Below are positions 46,391 to 54,617 of a DNA stretch of 64,000 bases, piece after piece (position 1 is the first letter of the stretch; the number at the start of each line of letters is the position of its first letter). The notes below the pieces were generated by a model, which had not been told where the DNA came from, did no database searches, and saw nothing but the letters and a program-made list of their open reading frames with translations. The stretch is taken from positions 43,298 through 107,297 of the forward strand of contig NZ_PJIZ01000015.1 in the NCBI RefSeq assembly GCF_021596505.1, in the 5' to 3' direction. The translations under genes and the position numbers were made by a program. The DNA is from Nostoc sp. CMAA1605. GTDB taxonomy: Bacteria > Cyanobacteriota > Cyanobacteriia > Cyanobacteriales > Nostocaceae.

Positions 46391-46986
46391 ATGAGCATTC
46401 CACTTGTAGACCAAGCCACAGAAGAAAAACTGGTGACTCTCAAAAATGTTTCTTGGGAGCAATTCAAAGGTATTGAAGCACACCTCCAAGACAACCGCAA
46501 TGTCAGACTGTCTTATTTGTCAGGAGTTTTAGAAATCATGTCCCCCATTGGAGAAAAGCATGAAAAAGTAAAAAGAACTCTCAGCTTGCTGTTAGAAGCT
46601 TACATGAGAGTATTGGGTATTCGCTTCTATGCTCGTGGAGGTTTCACACTGGAAGAACCAGGATATGCTTCTGGTACGCCGGATGAATCTTACAGCATTG
46701 GTCAAGAAAAGGAAATTCCTGACATTGTGATTGAAGTGATTGTCACCAGTGGCACTATTGACAGAAAAGAGTTATTCAAACCCAAAAAAGTGCCGGAAGT
46801 TTGGTTTTGGAAATCTAATACTATAAAAATATTCCGTTTAGGTGTGAATGGTGAATATGAAGCAGTTACCAGAAGTGGATTTTCCCTGATTTAGACCCTA
46901 CTTTATTGCTGCATTATCTGACTATAGCTGACCAATATGATGCAGTGGTTGAATTTGAACAAGTTATCCATAGTCAAAACAGTTAA
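46391..46986 (+). pseudogene. Uma2-family (DUF820) endonuclease-like protein, split by a -1 frameshift
   Basis: From the ATG at 46391 the frame ends at 46894 after SGFSLI. The -1 frame continues FPDLDPTLLLHYLTIADQYD and VVEFEQVIHSQNS to a stop at 46984-46986, the usual C-terminus of Uma2 proteins. The change lies in GGATTTTCCC (46877-46886), where one extra T would restore the frame. PD-(D/E)XK-like features are E in IEVIVTSGT and K in DRKELFKPKKVPEVWFWK. The family is linked to genome defence or transposition, with unproven function. Confidence 0.75.
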
Positions 46987-47216
46987 TTGTTTGATTTATT
47001 ACGACTAATATATTGACCGTGAATATTGACTAAGTAAGGTACTATATAAGTTAAAGTTGCAGCAATCCAGCGATCGCGAGTCATTTTCCCTGTAATCACT
47101 GCTGCCCCATGATTAATGGTAAATAAAATAGAACCAACTACGACAGCTACTTTTACAGCCGTTGGCATCATATTTTTATCACCAAGACACAACCAATATT
47201 CTCTAATAGCTTTCAT
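46983..47216 (-). CDS. nrtS: NrtS-type nitrate/nitrite transporter subunit
   Basis: 77 residues with two hydrophobic segments (AVVVGSILFTINHGAAVITG and MTRDRWIAATLTYIVPYLVN). The signature INHG-x-A-x(4)-G-x-M-T-x-x-R-W, then TYIVPYLVNIHGQ matches NrtS, a small nitrate transporter of cyanobacteria and bacteria. NrtS functions as two small subunits or as a fused protein in the systems I know, so a second copy may be elsewhere. Its stop overlaps that of the convergent Uma2 gene. It stands alone here, away from nir/nar genes. The assignment is by motif memory. Confidence 0.75.
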   Translation of the reverse strand: MKAIREYWLCLGDKNMMPTAVKVAVVVGSILFTINHGAAVITGKMTRDRWIAATLTYIVPYLVNIHGQYISRNKSNN

Positions 47217-47395
47217 CTGTTACCTAAAAATGGAATCATGACCCAAAGAAACAAAAATTTAGTATAAGTAATGATGGGTCAACCAATTTTGGATTTTAGA
47301 TTTTAGATTGACCCTGACCACTCCTTGGGTACGGGGCTTGGAGATTTAAGATTGACGACATTTTACATTCTAATTAGATAAAGTAGTAATTTCTT
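47217..47395. other. Spacer between divergent nrtS and CHAT genes
   Basis: Gene-free by eye, AT-rich, with GATTTTAGATTTTAGATT direct repeats at about 47286-47310. It should carry both promoters; no regulatory site was defined. Confidence 0.3.
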
Positions 47396-48112
47396 ATGTC
47401 TGAGTCAGATTCCTCTTCTACAAACAATACTTTTAACATTTCTGGTGGCTCAATTACTAACTTGACTGGTTCTGGTGCAATTTATTACAACGAGGCTGTT
47501 CAAGCTGCAAAAGCCGATAGTTCACCTGTTGTCAACCATACATCTGCAACAAAAACCATCTTATTTTTAGCAGCTAACCCTAAAGGTACAACCAGACTAC
47601 GTCTAGATGAAGAAATCCGAGAGATTGACGCTGGGTTAGAAAGGACTAAACGGCGGGAACAATTTGTACTACAGCAAAAATGGGCTGTACGTGCTAGAGA
47701 TGTGCAACGTGCTTTACTAGACTTCAACCCTCAAATTATTCATTTTTCAGGACACGGAGGTGGCGAAGAAGGTTTGGTATTAGAGGATGAGACGGGTACA
47801 CCAAAGTTAGTAGACACAGAAGCTTTAGCCGCTTTATTTGAATTATTTTCCGATAGATTAGAGTGTATTATACTTAATGCTTGCTACTCAAAAGTACAAG
47901 CTTGTGCGATCGCTCGTCATGTTCCTTACGTCATTGGGATGAGTCAGGGAATTGGCGACACATCTGCTATTGAATTTGCTGTGGGTTTTTATGATGCTTT
48001 GGGTGCAGGTAAATCAGTAGAATTTGCTTACAAATCTGGTTGCGTCAATATCCGCATGGCAGGAGTTGCCGAACATTTGACACCAGTATTGCAACCGAAA
48101 TTAATAAAGTGA
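47396..48112 (+). CDS. CHAT-domain (caspase-like) protease with N-terminal signalling tag
   Basis: 238 residues. The CHAT/caspase fold spans about 53-230 with the catalytic pair His120 (HFSGHGG) and Cys163 (LNACYSK). An N-terminal stretch at residues 10-34, NTFNISGGSITNLTGSG followed by AIYYNEA, matches a segment near the C-terminus of the membrane pentapeptide protein at 49690 (17 of 25 positions by eye). CHAT proteases are effectors in bacterial defence and cell-death systems. A trypsin-like gene overlaps its 3' end by 12 bases in convergent orientation. A conflict role and tag-mediated recruitment are inferred. Confidence 0.85.
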   Translation: MSESDSSSTNNTFNISGGSITNLTGSGAIYYNEAVQAAKADSSPVVNHTSATKTILFLAANPKGTTRLRLDEEIREIDAGLERTKRREQFVLQQKWAVRARDVQRALLDFNPQIIHFSGHGGGEEGLVLEDETGTPKLVDTEALAALFELFSDRLECIILNACYSKVQACAIARHVPYVIGMSQGIGDTSAIEFAVGFYDALGAGKSVEFAYKSGCVNIRMAGVAEHLTPVLQPKLIK

Positions 48113-49606
48113 ACTTGGAATGTAAGGTAATTGTTGTAATATGTGGATTTTGTCTCCAGAAATGTTAGCAATGTTTTGTAAATTGGGTAGTTGTGGAATT
48201 TTATCTTTTGACTCTCGTAGTTGAACAAATTCCTTCACGAAGAACCAAAGTTCAATAGTTATTTTTTGCTTCTCATTGTCAAGCGTCGAATATTTTTTGA
48301 TATCTGATTCTAGTTGATTAATTAATTTTTTGACTATTTTATAAGTTCTGACACCAATTTCTTGATCAATTTCCACTGATTCTGAAGGTGATTGATTTTT
48401 AGGTATTGCCCCACAGTGTAACCCAACTAGTTGCCACTGTTGATTCATGACTGGACTACCTGATGAACTAAAATCAGCATCAGCTTCATAAAGAATGAAG
48501 TCTTCAAGCAGTTTTTGCACTCTATTATTAGACAGCACAACCTCTTTGTATCTGCCTTTAGGATGTTGAATAATATTAACAGGATCACCAACTTTAGCTT
48601 TCTTTTTTAATAATTCTATAACATCTTTAACAGTAACGTTTTCTTTATCTTTTAATTCTTTTATATTCTCAATCTCTTTCGGAACATCTTCTAAGATTTC
48701 CTCTAAGAATTTAAGATCATCTTTTGTTCCTATATCTGTCGATTGTTCAAGGCTTGAAAGAAGTGGCGGTGCAATTAGGCTATCATCTTCTATTAATGGA
48801 ATCCAACCAAATTGATCACCTGCTTGTCCTGCATCTTGGTATTTACTATTTTTCGGTTCTCGTTTTAGTCTGATCAAAGCAAAGTCTAAATCGGGATCAT
48901 AAGTAACTAATTTTTCAAATCCATACTCTAAAGATTCAATTTTCCGTCCTAAAATGTCTTGTTCATAGTTAAATTCAGCAGTATATTCACTACTTACTAA
49001 TGACTCATTCAATTGTGTTGTGGAGTCGTTATCATCCTTTAATGGAAAGACATGATAACTAGTTAACAACTCATTTCTTCCCACTAGAAATCCTGTCGCC
49101 ACAGGAATTCGCTTCATTTTTTCCACAAAATACTCCGGCTTTAAGATAATTTTATCATCCGCAATAGTCTTATCCTTGAACTCAAATATATTTTCCGCTT
49201 CCTGAATAGAAATACAACAAATTTCAGCTAATTCTGCTAGCGAAAAATACTTGTTTCTCGATTTCTCAACTTCGGAAATAGCATTAATAAAACTCTCAGC
49301 ACTAGTTACCGATGAAAATTCTCTAATTAAGCGGCACACAGCGACTCCTCGCCTGATCCCCAATGATAGAAATGGGAATGGCAAAAAATCTGGCTGACCA
49401 AAAACAGTCGTCATGCTGGGATTAGCATTAATATCTGGATTTTGCTTATAGGCAATTCTTTTAAGTATTATTTTTAATAATTGTTGAATATCAATATCTT
49501 TATCTTTGAAAGGAAGGTGAGTCAGTGTAGGTGAATTGCTTGTTCCGAGAATGCGCCCCAAACCACCAATTGATGAATTAGGAATAAATTCAATAATCTG
49601 AGACAT
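48101..49606 (-). CDS. Trypsin-like serine protease of conflict type
   Basis: 501 residues. The catalytic triad is complete: His185 (LLTSYHVF), Asp241 (DLDFALIRL) and Ser382 (FSSSGSPV). The N-terminal 160 residues form a helical domain (DIDIQQLLKIILKRIAY, ESFINAISEVEKSRNKYFSLAELAEICC) of the kind called effector-associated domains in defence systems; this is an analogy. There is no signal peptide, so the protease acts in the cytoplasm. Its gene is divergent from the pentapeptide gene (83 bases between) and convergent with the CHAT gene. The substrate is unknown. Confidence 0.83.
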   Translation of the reverse strand: MSQIIEFIPNSSIGGLGRILGTSNSPTLTHLPFKDKDIDIQQLLKIILKRIAYKQNPDINANPSMTTVFGQPDFLPFPFLSLGIRRGVAVCRLIREFSSVTSAESFINAISEVEKSRNKYFSLAELAEICCISIQEAENIFEFKDKTIADDKIILKPEYFVEKMKRIPVATGFLVGRNELLTSYHVFPLKDDNDSTTQLNESLVSSEYTAEFNYEQDILGRKIESLEYGFEKLVTYDPDLDFALIRLKREPKNSKYQDAGQAGDQFGWIPLIEDDSLIAPPLLSSLEQSTDIGTKDDLKFLEEILEDVPKEIENIKELKDKENVTVKDVIELLKKKAKVGDPVNIIQHPKGRYKEVVLSNNRVQKLLEDFILYEADADFSSSGSPVMNQQWQLVGLHCGAIPKNQSPSESVEIDQEIGVRTYKIVKKLINQLESDIKKYSTLDNEKQKITIELWFFVKEFVQLRESKDKIPQLPNLQNIANISGDKIHILQQLPYIPSSLY

Positions 49607-49689
49607 ACTTTGCCTTTATGTAGTTTTACAGTATGATTATGTAATAAATTTGCTAAATATTCTAACATAATAATACTGGCAGTTAAATC
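49607..49689. promoter_or_regulatory. Shared divergent promoter region of the protease and pentapeptide genes
   Basis: Only 83 AT-rich bases separate two divergent starts, so both promoters must overlap here and probably share control. No specific -10/-35 pair is claimed. Confidence 0.4.
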
Positions 49690-51663
49690 ATGGACAAATG
49701 TAAAAAAATATATAGAGGAAAAAAGTTTTTGCAACAATCCGTAATAAATGACTTACATAGTATTGTTACAGGTAACTCCATAATCGTCAAAATTTTATTA
49801 ATTACTAAATGTATTTTACTGAACATAGTTGCAGCTATTTTAATGGGGACAATAGGTGCAATGATTTGTAAAAATATCTTTGTTGTGGAATCGCCAGATG
49901 ATTGGATTGGGAACCTTTTTGCTGTCATAACAATTATATTTTGGACATTAATCACTTTAAGTAAGGGTTATGTACAATCTTTTTTGTCAACAGGATTATT
50001 AATATTATTTTCCAGTACAGTTATAGTCACAATTTTAAAATTTATAGGAATCTTAAAATCTGATGTAAATTTAGGAGTTTTATTAGGTACTATTATTTGG
50101 ACATCTATTTTTATAATATGTTGTTTAATTACGATGTTATCACTAACTATATCTGACGTTTTGATCAACAGCAAATATCAAAAATTTGTTGATTTATTAT
50201 ATATATTAATAATTATCTTACTTGCTAGTTTTACGGCTGCTCAGTTGAATTATTCACTGTATGAAGATATTCATAAATTTAAATTAACTATCCCAACCCT
50301 ATCAGTTAGTCAAATTAAGACTTTTGGAGTTTTATTAAGTGCATTTTTGGGCTTTGGTATAGTAATTTCCAGTGTACGAATAACTCATTTTCAAGCACCG
50401 CCTTGGCAAAATTTAGATTTTTTGAGAAATTGGGCGATCGCAATTGGTTCTTGGGGTGGAACTTCGTTTTACAATTTAGATTTAAGTAGTGTCAACTTTG
50501 AAAATGCCCAACTAGCTAATACAGACTTAAGGGCCCGAAAACTCTACCGCACCTGTTTTCAAGGTGTCACTGGACTAGAACGTGCTAGGGTAGATAGTCG
50601 ATATTTAGACTTAAAACTCCCCAAAATCCAAAAACTCCTGACTCATGCTTGTTCAGAAGATCCAGACTTTAGTAATTTGAACCTAAGAGGGGCTTATTTG
50701 CAAAGGGCTGACTTGCGACGGATGAAGTTTATCGACACAAATTTAATCGGTGCTGACTTGCGAGATGCCGATTTACGAGGTAGTATTCTGGCTAATGCTC
50801 AAGTCATAGATGTTGACTTTACAAACGCCAATTTAACAGGGATTTGTATTCAAAATTGGAATGTCAACAGTCAAACTCGCTTTACTAACGTTCAATGTGA
50901 TTATATATATCGCAAACTAGATGAAAAAGGCGAACCAATTGATCGTTATCCACTAGACCGCAACTTTGAACCTAGAGAATTTGAATCATTGTATCAGGAA
51001 GTAGGTAATATTGTAGAATTGGTTTTCAAAGAGGGGGTAAACTGGCGTGCTTTTGCATTTAGTTTGCAAAAACTGGAATTAGAAGATGAAAGTTTAGGAT
51101 TACAACTCAAAGGAATTGAAAAGAAAGGTGATCTTTGGGTTGCTAAGGTGACTCACAATGAAAATATTTCTTCTCAGGAAGTTGAGCAACGTTTATATGA
51201 TTCCTATGATGATCTGAGACAATTACTAGCTACTAAAGAACAACAGATTAACAGTTTACTAGGAATTGCTAGTAGTCAAGCAGAAGCGATTAAAGAATTT
51301 AGTAAGCGTCCCTTGGGTAACAGTTTTGTAATTAATGGTAGCACCATTACTAATTTAACTGGCTCTGGACAAATAGAATATAATGAAGCGGCAGAGCAAG
51401 TGCGGAGTATTGTGGCTAATAGTGATGCACCAATGCAAGTCTCAAATAAGGTACAGCATTTTTTGGCTCAACTCACAGGAAAAAGTGTGGCTACGACAAC
51501 AGCAACTCAAGCGGAACTGATTAAACAATTACTCTTGCATGAAGCCGAAAAAGATAAAATTTTTAAGCAGCTTTTAATTTTACAAGGTCAACAAATAATT
51601 GATAATCTTGCAGAAGGAACTATTGCCAGTGCCATCAAAGAAGCGATCGCACAACTGCAATGA
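49690..51663 (+). CDS. Membrane pentapeptide-repeat protein carrying the CHAT tag
   Basis: 657 residues. About six membrane helices (residues 30-230) lead to two pentapeptide-repeat blocks (about 262-285 and 329-400, for example LRGAYLQRADLRRMKF, LIGADLRDADLRGSIL). A helical linker follows, then the tag GNSFVINGSTITNLTGSG with QIEYNEA at about 543-567, and a helical C-terminus. Pentapeptide repeats form a right-handed quadrilateral beta-helix. The tag matches the N-terminus of the CHAT protease. This fits a membrane sensor or scaffold that nucleates assembly of the protease; that role is inferred. Confidence 0.83.
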   Translation: MDKCKKIYRGKKFLQQSVINDLHSIVTGNSIIVKILLITKCILLNIVAAILMGTIGAMICKNIFVVESPDDWIGNLFAVITIIFWTLITLSKGYVQSFLSTGLLILFSSTVIVTILKFIGILKSDVNLGVLLGTIIWTSIFIICCLITMLSLTISDVLINSKYQKFVDLLYILIIILLASFTAAQLNYSLYEDIHKFKLTIPTLSVSQIKTFGVLLSAFLGFGIVISSVRITHFQAPPWQNLDFLRNWAIAIGSWGGTSFYNLDLSSVNFENAQLANTDLRARKLYRTCFQGVTGLERARVDSRYLDLKLPKIQKLLTHACSEDPDFSNLNLRGAYLQRADLRRMKFIDTNLIGADLRDADLRGSILANAQVIDVDFTNANLTGICIQNWNVNSQTRFTNVQCDYIYRKLDEKGEPIDRYPLDRNFEPREFESLYQEVGNIVELVFKEGVNWRAFAFSLQKLELEDESLGLQLKGIEKKGDLWVAKVTHNENISSQEVEQRLYDSYDDLRQLLATKEQQINSLLGIASSQAEAIKEFSKRPLGNSFVINGSTITNLTGSGQIEYNEAAEQVRSIVANSDAPMQVSNKVQHFLAQLTGKSVATTTATQAELIKQLLLHEAEKDKIFKQLLILQGQQIIDNLAEGTIASAIKEAIAQLQ

Positions 51664-51672
51664 TCATAAATC

Positions 51673-52377
51673 ATGAGTCAAACTCTCACTGCAACCAAGA
51701 TTTCCATTATTATTCCTACACTCAACGAAGCAGGGAATATCAAACAAACTATAGCCACGACTCAACCTAGCACGAATATAGAAATCATAGTCGTAGATGC
51801 AGGCTCTCAAGATGATACCGTAGCTATAGCTGAATCATTGGGTGTAAAAGTCATCTTATCTACTCCTGGGCGGGCTGTGCAAATGAATACAGGCGCGGCT
51901 GTGGCGAGTGGGGAGATTTTGCTGTTTCTCCATGCAGATACGCGCTTACCTCCAGGGTTTGACGACATGATTCGCACCAGTCTACAGCAAGTAGGAGTTA
52001 GAGCCGGGGCATTTACTTTACAAATAGATGCGTCTCCTTTCGCGTTAAGATTAGTAGAGTGGGGAGTAAAATGGCGATCGCACTTTTGGCAAATGCCCTA
52101 CGGTGATCAAGCAATTTTTATTACCAAAGCTGTATTTCAAGAAATCGGCTGCTTTCCAGAACTTCCCATCATGGAAGATTTTGAGCTGATGCGACGCTTA
52201 AAACACCAAGGTAAAATAGTTATTTTAGCTACACCCGTCATTACTTCAGCCAGGAGATGGCTGCAAAAAGGTATCCTTCAAACTACACTCATCAATCAAA
52301 TTATGATTATTGGTTATCTCTTTGGTGTAGCACCAGCACGACTGCGTAATTGGTATCGCCAAATCAAAATTATGTGA
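51673..52377 (+). CDS. TIGR04283-type glycosyltransferase (arsenosugar-pathway family)
   Basis: 234 residues. GT2 fold with nucleotide-binding IIIPTLNEAGNI, VDAGSQDDTV and FLHADTRLP (DxD-like), then MPYGDQAIFITKAVFQEIGCFPELPIMEDFEL. This is the TIGR04283 group, which is linked to arsenosugar biosynthesis when next to arsenic-related genes; no such neighbour is visible here, so the link is weak. A hydrophobic C-terminal helix follows. It starts nine bases after the pentapeptide gene, on the same strand. Confidence 0.82.
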   Translation: MSQTLTATKISIIIPTLNEAGNIKQTIATTQPSTNIEIIVVDAGSQDDTVAIAESLGVKVILSTPGRAVQMNTGAAVASGEILLFLHADTRLPPGFDDMIRTSLQQVGVRAGAFTLQIDASPFALRLVEWGVKWRSHFWQMPYGDQAIFITKAVFQEIGCFPELPIMEDFELMRRLKHQGKIVILATPVITSARRWLQKGILQTTLINQIMIIGYLFGVAPARLRNWYRQIKIM

Positions 52378-52407
52378 CTAAGTGATTTTGTTAACTACTG
52401 ATATCAG

Positions 52408-52445
52408 ACTCCTATTTGATTTTTGAAAAAATAAGTATAATCGTA
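52408..52445. repeat. Fragment of the TATAGGATTCC element family
   Basis: GACTCCTATTTGATTTTTGA and following AAAAATAAGTATAATCG match the left end of the 31611 element. Only one end is present. Confidence 0.5.
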
Positions 52446-52492
52446 CTACTTTCCCCAATATCTAATCCCATTACCTTCAATCATCAAATCGG

Positions 52493-53479
52493 ATGACCAT
52501 GTCAATTATTATTGCCGAAAATTTAAGTAAATCCTATCCTGTGGCAGTAAAAGAGCCGGGAATTAAAGGTACAATTAACCATTTTTTCCGTCGTGTTTAT
52601 CGTTCCATTCATGCAGTTCAGGATGTTTCTTTTGAAATTGCGCCTGGGGAAGTTGTGGGTTTTTTAGGGCCAAATGGCGCAGGAAAAACCACCACACTTA
52701 AAATGCTCACCGGACTCATTCACCCCTCTGGCGGTACAGTCAGAGTCGCTGGTTATGTTCCTTTTTTGCGCCAAGAAGCATTTCTACAAAAAATTACCTT
52801 GGTAATGGGACAAAAACAACAACTACTTTGGGACTTACCAGCTATAGATTCCTTGAAAATTAATGCTGCTGTCTACAACATTTCTGATAAAGAATTTCAG
52901 CGACGGCTAGGAGAATTAACAGAAATGCTGGCCTTAGAAGATAAACTTAAACAGCCAGTGCGGAAACTGTCTTTAGGCGAACGGATGAAAGCTGAATTAT
53001 TAGCAGCATTATTACACCGTCCCCATGTTTTATTTTTAGATGAACCCACCTTGGGGTTAGATGTCAATGCTCAAGTAGCAGTACGAGATTTTTTGCGAGA
53101 ATACAATCAGCGTTATCAAGCGACTGTATTATTAACTAGCCACTACATGGCAGATATTACAGCTTTATGTCAACGTGTGCTGCTCATCCATCAAGGTAGA
53201 CTTATGTATGATGGCAGCTTAGATGGACTTTTAGAACGTTTTGCCCCTTATAGAGAAGTTTATGTAGAATTAGCCCAAGCGTTACCGTTAGAAAAACTTC
53301 AACTTTATGGTGATGTGCAACATTTAGAAGGTCGTTCTGCGTGTTTTATGGTACAACAAGAAAATCTAACGCGCACAGTTACCCAGATTTTAACAGACTT
53401 AGAAGTGATAGATTTAACAGTTACAGAACCACCGATAGAAGAAGTCATTGGACGTGTTTTTCAGGCGGGAGTTGTGTAA
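52493..53479 (+). CDS. ABC transporter ATP-binding protein (ABC-2 export type)
   Basis: 328 residues. Walker A GPNGAGKTTTLK (about 60-71), signature KLSLGERMKAEL, Walker B VLFLDEP and switch His (TSHYMAD) are all present. The C-terminal accessory domain is that of COG4586-type exporters. It pairs with the permease at 53710. A GGA precedes the alternative ATG at 52499; the start could be either. A second permease of the usual COG3694 type is not seen, so the transporter may be completed elsewhere. The substrate is unknown. Confidence 0.87.
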   Translation: MTMSIIIAENLSKSYPVAVKEPGIKGTINHFFRRVYRSIHAVQDVSFEIAPGEVVGFLGPNGAGKTTTLKMLTGLIHPSGGTVRVAGYVPFLRQEAFLQKITLVMGQKQQLLWDLPAIDSLKINAAVYNISDKEFQRRLGELTEMLALEDKLKQPVRKLSLGERMKAELLAALLHRPHVLFLDEPTLGLDVNAQVAVRDFLREYNQRYQATVLLTSHYMADITALCQRVLLIHQGRLMYDGSLDGLLERFAPYREVYVELAQALPLEKLQLYGDVQHLEGRSACFMVQQENLTRTVTQILTDLEVIDLTVTEPPIEEVIGRVFQAGVV

Positions 53480-53543
53480 ACAAGTAGAACGACTGGAAAA
53501 AACAAACTATGTTAAACAATGTAAAAATACTAGAATTCAGTTC

Positions 53544-53631
53544 GTAGTAAGGACTTTAGTCCTTTTCTGTTCGCGGAGCATCTGTCTACGACACGCTACG
53601 CGAACGGAGAGAGAACTAAAGTTCTCACTAC
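53544..53631. repeat. 88-base inverted-repeat element between the ABC genes
   Basis: Outer arms GTAGTAAGGACTTTAGTCC (53544-) and, read on the other strand, GTAGTGAGAACTTTAGTTC (ending at 53631) are imperfect inverted repeats. An inner pair GTTCGCGGAGC and GCTACGCGAAC nests inside. This is a MITE-like or dispersed hairpin in the middle of an operon. Confidence 0.65.
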
Positions 53632-53709
53632 CAACCTTTAATTATTTACCTTGTTCTACTTAATTGAAAATACCCTACAGGAAGCTAAAGCTACAAAATT
53701 CAAATTTAT

Positions 53710-54498
53710 ATGAAAAGCATTATTAGAAAAGCACTGACTTTACTGACAGTTTATTACGCTTATATGGTGGAGTACCGAGCAGAACTGATTTTATGGGTTC
53801 TGTCTGGTTCTTTGCCGATTATTTTAATGGGGGTTTGGATTAAAGCTTCCCAAAGTGGACAGTTTGGTTTATCTTCTGTTGACTTTGCGCGTTATTTTTT
53901 GACAGTTTTTGTTGTCAGACAAATTTCCGTTGTTTGGGTAATTTGGGAGTTTGAAAGGGAAGTGGTAGAAGGTAAATTATCTCCCAAATTATTACAACCT
54001 CTAGATCCAGTGTGGCATCATGTCGCCTCTCATCTTTCAGAAAGAGTGGCTCGCATACCCTTTGCAATTATCTTAATATTCCTGTTTTTCTTTCTATATC
54101 CTCAAGCATTTTGGCTGCCTAATTTGGGTCAGGTGTTGTTATTTACCTTAGCTGTGAGTTTAGCTTTTATTTTAAGGTTTGTGATTCAATACACCTTTGC
54201 TATGTTTGCTTTTTGGACAGAAAGAGCTAATGCAATAGAGAATTTTTGGTTTTTATTTTATCTTTTCTTATCAGGTTTGATTGCTCCTTTAGAAGTTTTT
54301 CCCGCACCTATTCGAGAGGTAGTTTTATTTACACCCTTTCCATACCTCATTGATTTTCCCGCTAGTATTTTGGTAGGTCTGCCGGTAGATATAACAAGGG
54401 GATTTCTATCACTAATTGCCTGGATATTAATATTTTTAGGTGCAAATCGTTGGTTATGGCGTGCGGGATTAAAACGCTATTCTGGTATGGGAGCGTAA
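53710..54498 (+). CDS. ABC-2-type permease
   Basis: 262 residues with six membrane helices (about 20-45, 60-85, 110-135, 140-170, 195-220, 230-250). MVEYRAELILWVLSGSLPIILMG at the N-terminus and the block LSERVARIP match the COG4587-type permease. It would form the channel with the ATPase at 52493 and a missing partner. It lies 230 bases downstream of the ATPase gene, with an inverted-repeat element between them. Confidence 0.83.
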   Translation: MKSIIRKALTLLTVYYAYMVEYRAELILWVLSGSLPIILMGVWIKASQSGQFGLSSVDFARYFLTVFVVRQISVVWVIWEFEREVVEGKLSPKLLQPLDPVWHHVASHLSERVARIPFAIILIFLFFFLYPQAFWLPNLGQVLLFTLAVSLAFILRFVIQYTFAMFAFWTERANAIENFWFLFYLFLSGLIAPLEVFPAPIREVVLFTPFPYLIDFPASILVGLPVDITRGFLSLIAWILIFLGANRWLWRAGLKRYSGMGA

Positions 54499-54617
54499 TT
54501 AATAAACTCCATACAGTTTTGGCTGAGAAAAATAATCAAAAACAGGGAACACTAAATCAACAAATACAGAGTTTTATTCAAAAACACCGGATGAATTCAG
54601 ATGAATTTTTCAGCATT

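Noticed and set aside
53448..53663. A 71-residue plus-strand frame over the ABC gene junction
   Set aside because: It overlaps the ATPase gene's end and lies over the inverted repeat; no domain is seen.
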